46,662 nt of DNA from an uncultured Bacteroidales bacterium (GTDB taxonomy: Bacteria; Bacteroidota; Bacteroidia; Bacteroidales; Paludibacteraceae), in assembly GCA_937885465.1 (NCBI GenBank), contig CAKZZM010000167.1, forward strand, positions 1-46,662. The letters run 5' to 3'. The notes beneath the pieces are model-generated. The model had not been told where the DNA came from and made no database searches. It saw only the letters and a list, made by a program, of their open reading frames with translations. Made by a program: the position numbers and the translations under genes. How positions within the stretch are numbered: the first letter of the stretch is position 1; each line of letters starts with the position of its first letter. Below are positions 15,255 through 23,237 of this stretch, one piece after another.

Positions 15255-15907
15255 TGGAGCCGTTGCCTTTCATATCAACTCCTTATACAGAGCATTGGGT
15301 GGCGTGGACAGTGTTTTCGCTTCTGTTGGCAATAGTACTGGTGAAGGTGTTTGAGCCGACTTTGTATGTGAGGGCGTTTAGCAGTTTGTTAGGAACAAAA
15401 GAGCGCGATAGTATCTTTGTCGGGTCGGGGGTGAATCTTAAAAGCATATTGGTGTTGATATTGTACGGGATAGTGGTTTTGGCTCTTGTAGTGCAGTGGA
15501 TACTGTCGGAGGAGAAAGGTTTTGATTTGGGTGATTTCGGAATACTGGCGGCTATGGTGGCGGTGATGTTGCTCGTAAGATATGTGATGCAAGGGGTAAC
15601 GGCTTTTATTTTTTATAAAGGAGATACTTTAACTTCTTTCAGACGACATTATATGTATCTTAATTTGTGTCTTGTGCTATTGCTTTTTCCCGTTGTTTTA
15701 TTGGCATTTTTCACTCATGTTCCTCATACTATAGTTACGATAATTATCTCAACGCTTTTGATTTTATATTTGTTATTGCTGATTTATAAGATTTTAGTAT
15801 TGCTTCCGCTATCGTTATATACGCTATTATATTTACCGCTGTATATCTTAACTGTTGAGATATTGCCTTTGTTGCTAATGCTTTACGTTGCAGCGGTTAT
15901 TTATTGA
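15254..15907 (+). CDS. DUF4271 integral membrane protein
   Basis: The 217-residue product has six or seven hydrophobic helices and belongs by its layout to DUF4271, found just upstream of hemD in many Bacteroidetes. I chose the ATG at 15254, which overlaps the LOG stop (TGATG), over the upstream ATG at 15218, which lies inside the LOG gene. Its function is unknown. Leu, Ile and Val dominate the last 90 residues. The hemD-like gene starts 40 bases downstream. Confidence 0.82.
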   Translation: MEPLPFISTPYTEHWVAWTVFSLLLAIVLVKVFEPTLYVRAFSSLLGTKERDSIFVGSGVNLKSILVLILYGIVVLALVVQWILSEEKGFDLGDFGILAAMVAVMLLVRYVMQGVTAFIFYKGDTLTSFRRHYMYLNLCLVLLLFPVVLLAFFTHVPHTIVTIIISTLLILYLLLLIYKILVLLPLSLYTLLYLPLYILTVEILPLLLMLYVAAVIY

Positions 15908-15947
15908 TTATTACATTCTACATTTGGGCTTTGCCCGCTTATGATAT

Positions 15948-16754
15948 ATGCAGACAATTAAAAAAATTCTCATCTCTCAGCCTCGTCCTTCATCTGAGAA
16001 GTCTCCATATTTTGCGCTGGAGAAGCGTTATGGCGTGCAATTTGATTTTAAGCAACTTATTCAAGTGGTAGGCTTATCCGCTCGAGAGTTTAGGTTGCAA
16101 CATATCAATTTGCTGAATTACACGGCGTTTATGTTTACTTCCCGAACCGGAATAGATCATTTCTTCCGTCTATGTGAAGAGTTGCGTGTTACTGTTCCGG
16201 AGGAGACTCATTACTTTTGTTCATCAGAACTGATAGGCAACTACTTGCAGAAGTATATTCAATATCGAAAAAGGCGAGTTTTTTGCGGTATCGGTAATAA
16301 ATTTGATGAGGTGGTGCCTATTGCGGAGCGTCAGCAAGAGAAGTGTTTGCTCGTATGCTCGGACGTTCATAATGATGACATCGTGAATTTGTTTGCTGCG
16401 AGTGGTGTTGCTATTGATACTTGCATTATGTACAGGACCTGTCCTGTGAAGATTCCTTCAAAAGAGTTGCGGCAGTATAATATGGCGGTTTTGTTTACTC
16501 CGACAGGAGTGAATGCACTTAAGCATAATTGTTCTGACTATTGTGCTGCCGGAAGGGTAGTGGCTTGTTTTGGCAGTGCCACGGCTGCTGCTATTAGGGA
16601 GGTGGGATGGACTCCCGCTATTGTTGCACCGACAAAGGAAACGCCTTCAATTACCGCTGCTATAGAGAAGTATCTGATGCAGCGACTTAAAGAGGAAGAG
16701 CAAGCGCAAGCCAAAAAGACGGCAAATGTAAGAACAAAGGACAAGAAGAAGTAA
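15948..16754 (+). CDS. hemD: Uroporphyrinogen-III synthase family protein
   Basis: The 268 residues match the HemD fold: KKILISQPRPSSEKSPYFAL at the start, then NYTAFMFTSRTGIDHFF, KCLLVCSDVHNDDIVNLF, and AVLFTPTGVNALK with CFGSATAAAIREVGW near the end. HemD closes the uroporphyrinogen III ring in tetrapyrrole synthesis. In Bacteroidetes this copy sits beside rnpA and yidD rather than other heme genes, so the enzymatic role is inferred only from homology. A Lys/Glu-rich tail of about 25 residues ends the protein. Confidence 0.8.
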   Translation: MQTIKKILISQPRPSSEKSPYFALEKRYGVQFDFKQLIQVVGLSAREFRLQHINLLNYTAFMFTSRTGIDHFFRLCEELRVTVPEETHYFCSSELIGNYLQKYIQYRKRRVFCGIGNKFDEVVPIAERQQEKCLLVCSDVHNDDIVNLFAASGVAIDTCIMYRTCPVKIPSKELRQYNMAVLFTPTGVNALKHNCSDYCAAGRVVACFGSATAAAIREVGWTPAIVAPTKETPSITAAIEKYLMQRLKEEEQAQAKKTANVRTKDKKK

Positions 16755-16829
16755 GGTTTAGCCTAAAATGTAATTTTGAAAAAATGGAAAGGATGACTCG
16801 GCGAATATGACGAGAGTAGAACTGCCATT

Positions 16830-17240
16830 ATGGATAGAATTAAAGAAATGTCATGTTGTTTTCCGAAACGAGAGCACCTTTGTGGTCAGGAGCGTATTTC
16901 CGCTTTATATAAAGAGGGGACGCGCTTTATTGCTTTCCCGATGCGGGTGACATACAGATATTTGCTGGATGATGAAGTTGAGCATTGTATTGATGATTGT
17001 CCTCGTGTGCAAGTTTTGGTTTGGGCACCGAAAAGTCTTTTCAAAAAAGCGACGGATAGGAACAGGGTGCGGAGGCTGATGCGTGAAGCATATCGCTTGG
17101 AAAAAGAGCCGCTGTTTGCCTGGTGTGAAGAGCAAAATAAATATCTTCAAATAGCGTTCAATTATATGGATAAGCAAGAGCGTAGTTTAGAAGAGTTGCG
17201 GGGATCAATGCGGAAAGCGATAAAAAAGATTCTTAGTTAG
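16830..17240 (+). CDS. rnpA: Ribonuclease P protein component
   Basis: The 136-residue protein contains the RnpA core: FPKREHLCGQERISALY at the N-terminus and the RNA-binding signature KKATDRNRVRRLMREAYRL. It is the basic protein partner of the catalytic RNase P RNA that trims tRNA 5' ends. A second ATG at 16848 would give MSCCFPKREHL and also fits the family. The gene lies between hemD and yidD in the usual Bacteroidales order. A TAATTTTG at 16771 might be an internal promoter, but no -33 box accompanies it. Confidence 0.93.
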   Translation: MDRIKEMSCCFPKREHLCGQERISALYKEGTRFIAFPMRVTYRYLLDDEVEHCIDDCPRVQVLVWAPKSLFKKATDRNRVRRLMREAYRLEKEPLFAWCEEQNKYLQIAFNYMDKQERSLEELRGSMRKAIKKILS

Positions 17241-17301
17241 AAGTAAGCCGTGTTCGGCACTCACGCTGAGAGCAGAACAATGAAGTTATAAGTGCTAAGA
17301 G

Positions 17302-17526
17302 ATGAGTTATAAGATTATCAGGAAGATATTTTTGTTGCCGGTGTATTTTTATCGTGTGTTTATATCACCATTGACTCCGCCTTCTTGTCGTTTTGTGCCT
17401 ACTTGTTCGGAATATATGATTGAGGCAGTGATGAAATACGGTGTGTTTAAGGGTGGCTGGCTTGGCGTGAAGCGGTTGTTGCGTTGCCATCCTTGGGGTG
17501 GAAGCGGGTACGACCCGGTGCCTTGA
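17302..17526 (+). CDS. yidD: Membrane protein insertion efficiency factor YidD
   Basis: The 74 residues are typical for YidD: PVYFYRVFISPLTPPSCRF, VPTCSEYMIEAV, and the C-terminal HPWGGSGYDPVP. YidD is a small inner-membrane-associated protein that assists YidC-dependent membrane insertion. It follows rnpA, its usual partner, by 61 bases. Confidence 0.95.
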   Translation: MSYKIIRKIFLLPVYFYRVFISPLTPPSCRFVPTCSEYMIEAVMKYGVFKGGWLGVKRLLRCHPWGGSGYDPVP

Positions 17527-17593
17527 AAGAAACTATGTCAGAAGTGTTCGGCTCACACACCGAGAGTGAAAATAGTCTGTTTTTTAGAGTATA

Positions 17594-18277
17594 GTGAGAA
17601 TAGATATAATAACAGCAGTTCCTGAGTTATTGGAGAGTCCGTTAGGACATTCTATAATCAAGCGAGCCATAGAAAAGGGGCTCGTTGAGATTTTTGTACA
17701 TAATCTTCGCGATTATACTCTTGATAAGCATCGTAAGGTAGATGACTATGCTTTCGGCTTTGGCGCAGGTATGGTATTGCAGATAGAGCCTATTGACCGC
17801 GTTATCAGCAAATTGAAGGAGGAACGACATTATGACGAGATAATATTTACTGCTCCTGATGGCGAGCGGTTTACTCAACAGGTTGCCAACCGACTCTCGA
17901 TGACGGATAATATTATTATTATTTGCGGACATTATAAAGGTGTAGATCAGAGAGTGCGCGATCACCTTATAACTAAGGAATATAGCATAGGTGATTTCGT
18001 GTTGACAGGTGGAGAAATGCCTGCTGCGATGATGACTGATGCTATTGTTCGGTTGCTCCCCGGAGCACTTGGTGACGAGACATCAGCGTTGTCAGATTCT
18101 TTTCAGGACGGGCTGTTGGAAGCAGGTGTATATACCCGTCCGGCAGAGTATAAAGGTTGGCGAGTGCCCGATATCCTTCTCTCAGGTCATCAGGCGAAAG
18201 TGGAGGAGTGGTTGTATGAAGAATCGTTGCGGCATACGCGTGAGCGTCGCCCTGATCTATTAGGAGAAAAAGAATAA
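17594..18277 (+). CDS. trmD: tRNA (guanine-37-N1)-methyltransferase
   Basis: The 227-residue enzyme methylates G37 next to the anticodon, preventing frameshifts. The knotted SPOUT signatures are present: GFGAGMVLQIEPI, FTAPDGERFTQQ, ICGHYKGVDQRV and GDFVLTGGEMPAAMM. The start is GTG at 17594: TrmD proteins begin MRIDIIT here as elsewhere, and no ATG precedes it in frame. Its last codons are followed by a hairpin terminator at about 18.45 kb. Confidence 0.96.
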   Translation: MRIDIITAVPELLESPLGHSIIKRAIEKGLVEIFVHNLRDYTLDKHRKVDDYAFGFGAGMVLQIEPIDRVISKLKEERHYDEIIFTAPDGERFTQQVANRLSMTDNIIIICGHYKGVDQRVRDHLITKEYSIGDFVLTGGEMPAAMMTDAIVRLLPGALGDETSALSDSFQDGLLEAGVYTRPAEYKGWRVPDILLSGHQAKVEEWLYEESLRHTRERRPDLLGEKE

Positions 18278-18443
18278 TATAATGCGAATTTCTGCTGTTT
18301 TGGCGCATTTTGATAGTTCTGAATTAACACTTCTTTTATTTTTAATATCTTAAATTGTAATCTCCGAGTTTACAAAATGGCGGCATTTTGCTGATATTTA
18401 TGTTTACGTTTGATTGAAAAAGATTTACTTTCTTTAATATTTC

Positions 18444-18476
18444 AACGCTATTTTTTAAGAAAATGGCGTTTTTTTG
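18444..18476 (+). terminator. Rho-independent terminator after trmD
   Basis: AACGC with ATTTT pairs with AAAAT and GCGTT (one T-G wobble), followed by a run of Ts. Confidence 0.65.
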
Positions 18477-18485
18477 TTTTAATCT

Positions 18486-18517
18486 ATTGCAGGGTGGTGA
18501 AAGTTGCAGTAACTTTG
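18486..18517 (+). promoter_or_regulatory. Promoter of the small secreted protein gene
   Basis: TTG at 18487 and TAACTTTG at 18510-18517 are separated by 20 bases, matching the Bacteroidetes pattern, and give a leader of about 105 bases. Confidence 0.6.
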
Positions 18518-18631
18518 CATCGCTTTTCGGAAATGAAAGGCAGTACAAAAAAGATTGATTAAAAACCCTGCGGGAGGCAGGTATATAGAAATCCTCCATA
18601 AATAACTTTTATTAAAGAAAGGAATTTAGCA

Positions 18632-18922
18632 ATGAAAAAATTAGGTATTAGTCTGATCATGATGTTTTCGATCCTGGCAGGCACATCGACTGTTGCCATT
18701 GCTAAAAGCAATCAACAGAAACTCAATGTCCGTTTTACGGAGAACAACACCCTTCTTGTATCAGCCCCGACGCTGACGCAATCAAGGTTATACAACAAAG
18801 ATGGGCTGTTGCTCATTACAGAAAATGGCAAGTATGTAAGTTTTGAACTTGTGCCGGGCACCTATCTGCTATTCGCAGATGTTGATAACGAAACAGTAGT
18901 GAGAAAGATTGTCCTTAAGTGA
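18632..18922 (+). CDS. Small secreted protein of unknown function
   Basis: The 96-residue product has a signal peptide (MKKLGISLIMMFSILAG through AIA). The mature part of about 72 residues is predicted to be mostly beta strand, with LYNKDGLLLITENGKYVSF and a final VPGTYLLFADVDNETVVRKI. That ending resembles the last strands of DUF3244-like or T9SS sorting-type domains, which I cannot confirm. It is a single-gene unit with its own promoter, a long structured leader and its own terminator, so it is likely to be well expressed and regulated. AAAGGAATTT before the ATG is a possible ribosome site. Confidence 0.65.
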   Translation: MKKLGISLIMMFSILAGTSTVAIAKSNQQKLNVRFTENNTLLVSAPTLTQSRLYNKDGLLLITENGKYVSFELVPGTYLLFADVDNETVVRKIVLK

Positions 18923-18956
18923 CAATCAAAGAGATTACTTTTAGCAGGTAATCGAT

Positions 18957-18990
18957 GAAAAGGATGGACATTATTGTTCGTCCTTTTTTT
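18957..18990 (+). terminator. Rho-independent terminator after the small secreted protein gene
   Basis: AAGGATGGAC pairs with GTTCGTCCTT (two G-T wobbles) around a 6-base loop, followed by a T-run. Confidence 0.75.
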
Positions 18991-19032
18991 GTTTCTCGTT
19001 ATCTGTGCTCGTGGTAATTTTTTTTGATTTTT

Positions 19033-19064
19033 CTTGTAAAAATAAGAGAAAATTACTAATTTTG
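19033..19064 (+). promoter_or_regulatory. Promoter of the lipid kinase gene
   Basis: CTTG at 19033 and TAATTTTG at 19057 are separated by 20 bases, about 107 bases before the ATG at 19171. The leader in between shows no clear fold. Confidence 0.5.
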
Positions 19065-19170
19065 TGTGTAGTGTGGGGATTGTACGGCAGCTGTCATCAG
19101 TAAGATATTATAAAATAGCATCATTTTAGTCAAATATAAATAATATTGCATTTGTTAATTTTAGTCCGAT

Positions 19171-20058
19171 ATGAGGAATATTGCGTTTATAATAAATCCG
19201 ATTTCAGGTGCGGAGAGGAATAATCGTCGTCGCATTCCGAAGTTGATAAATAAGTTGCTCGATAAGGAGCAGTGGTCGTTTGATGTGGTGTTTACGGAGT
19301 ACAAGGGGCACGCTACGGAGTTGGCGAAGCATTATGCCGATTTGGGGTTCTTCGGTGTTGTTGCCGTAGGAGGTGACGGCACCGTGAATGAGGTTGCTAA
19401 TGGCCTAAAAGGGACAGATACGGCAATAGGTGTTATACCGATTGGTAGCGGAAACGGGTTCGCACGCCACCTTGGTATCAGCCTTACTGCTTCCCGTGCA
19501 ATAAAAACTCTAAATAGTGTGGAACCGATACTCGCTGATTACGGACTCGCTAACGGACTGCCGTTTTTTGTAACTTGCGGAAGCGGGTTCGATGCGCTGA
19601 TTAGTAAAGAATTTCAAAAGGCAGGGAAAAGAGGCTTTAAGATATATATAGAAAAGATTATTCAAGAACTATGGAACTATGCTCCTCAGCATTATAAACT
19701 GACGGGAGATAATATTGATTTAGATACAGAGGCTTTCCTTATCACCTTCGCCAACTGTAATCAATGGGGGAATGCTGCTCAGATAGCACCGAAGGCAAGT
19801 ATTCAGGACGGAAAATTAGATATTGTAATCGTTAGCAAGTTTTCTCTTATTGCTGCTCCCGCTTTGGCGATGCGGTTGTTTACTAAGAATATTGACGACA
19901 GTTTGCATGTCAGCAGTTTGAAAGTTGGCAAGGTCAAACTGATAAGAGAACAAGAGGGGCCTTTCCACCTCGACGGTGATCCGGTTGAGATGCCGGCAGA
20001 GATTGATATTGAGATTGTTCCCAATGGACTAAAAGTATTAGTGCCGAAGAGATATTAA
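19171..20058 (+). CDS. Diacylglycerol kinase-family lipid kinase (DgkB/YegS type)
   Basis: The 295 residues match the soluble lipid-kinase family: INPISGAERNNRR at the start, VVAVGGDGTVNEVANGLKGT for nucleotide binding, and IPIGSGNGFARHLGI. The C-terminal beta domain ends FHLDGDPVEMPAEIDIEI. Such enzymes phosphorylate diacylglycerol or related lipids with ATP at the membrane surface. The substrate cannot be fixed. Its stop is followed almost at once by the second MITE-like element. Confidence 0.92.
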   Translation: MRNIAFIINPISGAERNNRRRIPKLINKLLDKEQWSFDVVFTEYKGHATELAKHYADLGFFGVVAVGGDGTVNEVANGLKGTDTAIGVIPIGSGNGFARHLGISLTASRAIKTLNSVEPILADYGLANGLPFFVTCGSGFDALISKEFQKAGKRGFKIYIEKIIQELWNYAPQHYKLTGDNIDLDTEAFLITFANCNQWGNAAQIAPKASIQDGKLDIVIVSKFSLIAAPALAMRLFTKNIDDSLHVSSLKVGKVKLIREQEGPFHLDGDPVEMPAEIDIEIVPNGLKVLVPKRY

Positions 20059-20222
20059 CCCTAAATTGGTCATTATGCAATTTTGCGCTTACAAGGCTTT
20101 CTTTTTGTTATCTTATTTGCCGCTTTTAAGTTGCATTGGAACTCCATTGCATCCAAACCGGCAAAAAATCTAATCAAAAGCACAACCGTAATCAAACAAA
20201 GCTAATGACCGATTATGATACA
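20052..20222 (-). mobile_element. MITE-like element, copy B (no inserted repeat)
   Basis: On the minus strand this block aligns with 13157-13362. It shares the AATCGGTCATTAG end, the GATTAGATTTTTTGCCGGTT core, and GAAAGCCTTGTAAGCGC near the other end, which closes with CATAATGACC. Between AAGATAAC and GAAAGCC it has only AAAAA where copy A has the 25-base repeat. It sits between the lipid kinase and dut. Confidence 0.65.
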
Positions 20223-20248
20223 GAAGAAAAGAAATAAGCAAATAGGTG

Positions 20249-20689
20249 ATGTTAGAGAAAATTAAGATAGTAAACAAGTCAAGCAACCCGCTGCCTCGCT
20301 ATGAGAGTAAGTTGGCGGCGGGAATGGATATTCGTACGAGTATTGCAGAGCCTGTGACGTTGAAACCGCTTGAAAGACGGTTGTTCCCGACAGGTTTGTA
20401 TATTGAACTGCCGGCAGGCTATGAGGCGCAGATCAGACCGCGCAGCGGTATGGCACTCAAGCGAGGCGTGACAGTGCTCAATACGCCAGGAACTATTGAT
20501 GCTGATTATCGCGGTGAAATAGGAGTTATTCTCGTTAATCTGTCGTCAGAAGAAGTAATAATTGAGCCTTCCGAGAGAATAGCACAAATGATTATCGCCG
20601 GTCACGAACAGCCTGAGGTGCTGGAAGTTGCTGTACTCTCTGAAACCGAACGCGGGGCTGGCGGATTCGGACATAGCGGTACGAATTAA
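20249..20689 (+). CDS. dut: dUTP diphosphatase
   Basis: The 146 residues carry all five dUTPase motifs: AAGMDIRTS, RPRSGMALKRG, LNTPGTIDADYRGEI, SERIAQMII and RGAGGFGHSGTN. The enzyme hydrolyses dUTP to dUMP, keeping uracil out of DNA and feeding thymidylate synthesis. The ATG at 20249 is preferred over the adjacent GTG at 20246. It precedes the TPR gene by 59 bases, an order common in Bacteroidetes. Confidence 0.96.
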   Translation: MLEKIKIVNKSSNPLPRYESKLAAGMDIRTSIAEPVTLKPLERRLFPTGLYIELPAGYEAQIRPRSGMALKRGVTVLNTPGTIDADYRGEIGVILVNLSSEEVIIEPSERIAQMIIAGHEQPEVLEVAVLSETERGAGGFGHSGTN

Positions 20690-20748
20690 GAGTTCGTATT
20701 TGTCTTGATAAGTTTGAAAAGAGAGATAAGAATATTTGACAATAAGTG

Positions 20749-22416
20749 ATGCGTAGGTACTCTTGCAAGATATGGATGTTATTGATAGTCTTACTTTGCG
20801 GCTTTTGCTGCGAAGCGTTTGCTGTCGGGGTAAAGAACGTTAGGAGACGTTCTCCGCTTTTAGAGAGTAAGCGTGGCGGTGACAAACAGGAAAATGCGGA
20901 GAAAGAGCAGGAGTTTAAGTATTTCTTTTATGAGGCTATGCTCACTTTTGATGCAGATCACTTCGACGAATCGCTTGCTTTGCTTCTACATTGCGAAGAT
21001 ATAAAGCCTGATGATGCCGCAACAGCCTATTACTTAGGTATTATTTATGGCGGACTAAACAATGAAGAGCGGATGTTTCACTATTTTGACAAGGCTTATA
21101 GACTTTGTCCTCGCGAGTATTGGTATTCTTACGCAGTGCAGCATTATAAAGTCGGAACTGATGCAGACAAGAAAAAAGCAGTTGCTGCCTTAAAGGAAGA
21201 GATTAAGAGTCAGAGTGATAACAGTCATGCAGCGCAGGTGCTTCAGCAGATTTATATTAATGAGTATAAGATAAAAGACGCTCTTGCTATGCAGGATGTT
21301 ATCGACCGAATTGACGGAGTGGATATGTCCGGTGCGATACGGCGCTATCGCCTCAATACCATGTTGGGAAGGAGTGCGCAAGCCTACAACGCGATAAATA
21401 ACTATCTTAAGCAAGACCCGTACGATTACTATATGCAAGTCTTTCTCGGAGATGCTCTCTTGCAGCAAGGTAATGCAAAGCAGGCTTTTGAGCAGTATCA
21501 AAAGATAGAGCAGTCCTTTCCAGAAAACCCCTATCTGGCTCTTTCGCTGAGTAACTATTACGGCGCAGTAGGCAATGCCGACAAAGCAGCAGAATATGAG
21601 ATGAAGGCGATTGAGAACGAACAGATAAGCGTTGATTACAAGTTGGGTGTTCTGCACGATTATCAATGGTTGCAGGCAATCGACAGCATGTATTTTCTTG
21701 CCCTGAATTCGCTAAAACAGCAATATCCGCTTGACGAAAACGTGCTGAAACATCTCGTGGATTTTTATCTCGCAAAAGACGAAAACGAGTCAGCCGAAAC
21801 TTTGTTATGGACGATGTTGGATATTAATCCCGAAAACAGTAGTACATGGCAGTCGTTATTATCAATTTATCAAACCGACACCACTATCACTCCTGACGAT
21901 TATAAATCTTTTACTCATAAGGCTATAAAGCATCAACCTGAGGTGCAGCAGTGGTATTATATTATGAGCAGTCTGCAAATGATGGAGGGGAGTCAGGACT
22001 CTGCATTATATTATTGTCAGGAGGGACTTAAGCAGCCTGATGGAACAGACTTGCATTATAAGATTGCCTTAATTATTCAAATTGCGGACATCTATATAGT
22101 CCGGCAGGAATACGATTCCGCTTTCGATTATTACGAGAAGGCTTTGCAGTATAACCCCGAGAATGTGTATGTTCTCAATAACTATGCTTATACTCTTGCA
22201 TTATACGGTTCGGATTTGAGAAAAGCGGAGAAGATGAGTCAGAGAACGATTAAAAGTGAACCGAATAATCCCACATATTTAGATACTTATGCTTGGATTC
22301 TTCATCTGCAGGGGCAGACGACCCTTGCCCGTTTCTATATGCAGCAGGCATGGGATAACTCGCCTGAAAAAAACGATGAAGAATTAGTGCAACATTATCA
22401 AGAGATATTCAAATGA
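20749..22416 (+). CDS. Exported TPR-repeat protein with a repeat-derived N-terminal segment
   Basis: A signal peptide (residues 1-26, ending CCEAFA) is followed by about a dozen tetratricopeptide helices, for example AATAYYLGIIYGGLNNEERMF, then further pairs such as DYYMQVFLGDALLQQGNAKQA and PENVYVLNNYAYTLALYGS. It is probably a periplasmic or envelope scaffold. Directly after the signal peptide the segment NVRRRSPLL is encoded by an antisense copy of the GGAGAACG repeat (20835-20858). The ATG at 20749 is used rather than the GTG one codon earlier. The gene overlaps the DUF4292 gene by ATGA, so TPR, DUF4292 and EnvC-like form one operon. Confidence 0.9.
   Translation: MRRYSCKIWMLLIVLLCGFCCEAFAVGVKNVRRRSPLLESKRGGDKQENAEKEQEFKYFFYEAMLTFDADHFDESLALLLHCEDIKPDDAATAYYLGIIYGGLNNEERMFHYFDKAYRLCPREYWYSYAVQHYKVGTDADKKKAVAALKEEIKSQSDNSHAAQVLQQIYINEYKIKDALAMQDVIDRIDGVDMSGAIRRYRLNTMLGRSAQAYNAINNYLKQDPYDYYMQVFLGDALLQQGNAKQAFEQYQKIEQSFPENPYLALSLSNYYGAVGNADKAAEYEMKAIENEQISVDYKLGVLHDYQWLQAIDSMYFLALNSLKQQYPLDENVLKHLVDFYLAKDENESAETLLWTMLDINPENSSTWQSLLSIYQTDTTITPDDYKSFTHKAIKHQPEVQQWYYIMSSLQMMEGSQDSALYYCQEGLKQPDGTDLHYKIALIIQIADIYIVRQEYDSAFDYYEKALQYNPENVYVLNNYAYTLALYGSDLRKAEKMSQRTIKSEPNNPTYLDTYAWILHLQGQTTLARFYMQQAWDNSPEKNDEELVQHYQEIFK
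20835..20858 (-). repeat. GGAGAACG repeat, antisense copy inside the TPR gene
   Basis: The minus strand reads AGCGGAGAACGTCTCC then TAACGTTC (one change in the palindrome). It is read through in frame as part of the protein. It is one of two antisense copies within genes. Confidence 0.85.
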
Positions 22417-23237
22417 AACAGAGGAAGATATTTGTATTGCTGTCGGTTGTGCTTGTGCTGTTCTCATGCGGCACGAAGAAGAAAACAGTTAAGACCACGA
22501 CCGACAATAAACAGCCTAAGGTGCATATTCTGACTATTCAGGAAAAGACCATCGCCGCTCAGCCTGATTTTGTAACGATGTCTGCCGGTAAGGCGAAGTT
22601 CAGCCTTAATTACGAACAGAAGCAGATGAGTGCAAATGGAAGTGTCACTTTCGTTAAAGACTCTATTTTCATTGTATCTGTGCAGCCGCTATTGGGTATT
22701 GAACTGCTCAGGTTGGAGGCTACGCCGCAACAACTGACGGTGATTGACAAGATGAATAAGAGGTATGTTCAACTAACGTATGTGGAAGTGAAGCAGGAAA
22801 CGGGATTACCAATCACTTTCGATGACTTGCAGGCAATTGTTATGAGTAGGCTTTTCGTGGTGGGTAAGCAGCAACAATATCTGCTTGATAATGACATCGA
22901 AACGATTTCTTCTGAGGGCAAATCGACCCTTTCTTTAAGGGAAGGAAAACTTGTGTATAAATATGTTATCGACGAAACCTTGCTGATGCCGTTATCCGTT
23001 GATATTCAAATGCAAGGTAATAAGGGAGAGACGAGGATTGAGTATGGTCAGCATAAATTATTCAGTACCATTCTTTTTCCTCAGGCACTCAATGTTGCAT
23101 ATATAAGCAGCGATTTATCGGGCGAGTTACAAATAACTCTGCCTAATCTTTCCTTTGACGGAAATGTAAACGCTGTGCCTATGCGACTTAATAACTATAA
23201 GAAAACCACTATCAACGCTATAATTTCCGGGAAATGA
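22413..23237 (+). CDS. DUF4292 lipoprotein (LolB-like)
   Basis: The 274-residue protein has a lipoprotein signal with the lipid-modified Cys at residue 19 (LVLFSC). The DUF4292 region that follows (MSAGKAKFSLNYEQKQMSANG, then VQPLLGIELLRLEATPQQLTV) has the LolB-like half-barrel pattern, which suggests a role in carrying or inserting lipoproteins at the outer membrane. That role is inferred by fold only. It overlaps both neighbours by ATGA. Confidence 0.88.
   Translation: MKQRKIFVLLSVVLVLFSCGTKKKTVKTTTDNKQPKVHILTIQEKTIAAQPDFVTMSAGKAKFSLNYEQKQMSANGSVTFVKDSIFIVSVQPLLGIELLRLEATPQQLTVIDKMNKRYVQLTYVEVKQETGLPITFDDLQAIVMSRLFVVGKQQQYLLDNDIETISSEGKSTLSLREGKLVYKYVIDETLLMPLSVDIQMQGNKGETRIEYGQHKLFSTILFPQALNVAYISSDLSGELQITLPNLSFDGNVNAVPMRLNNYKKTTINAIISGK

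Larger units (their letters stand above)
18278..18631 (+). other. 354-base intergenic region with terminator, promoter and folded leader
   Basis: No gene is visible. It holds a terminator (18444-18476), a promoter (18486-18517), and a leader of about 105 bases. In the leader CCTGC-GGGAG-GCAGG at 18567-18585 can form one hairpin, while GGAGG at 18575 can instead pair with CCTCC at 18593. The two are mutually exclusive. Confidence 0.5.

Noticed and set aside
17241..17593. Similar GTGTTCGGC...GAGAG stretches after rnpA and yidD as a further repeat family
   Set aside because: Only two copies with weak similarity and no firm pairing; too little to call.
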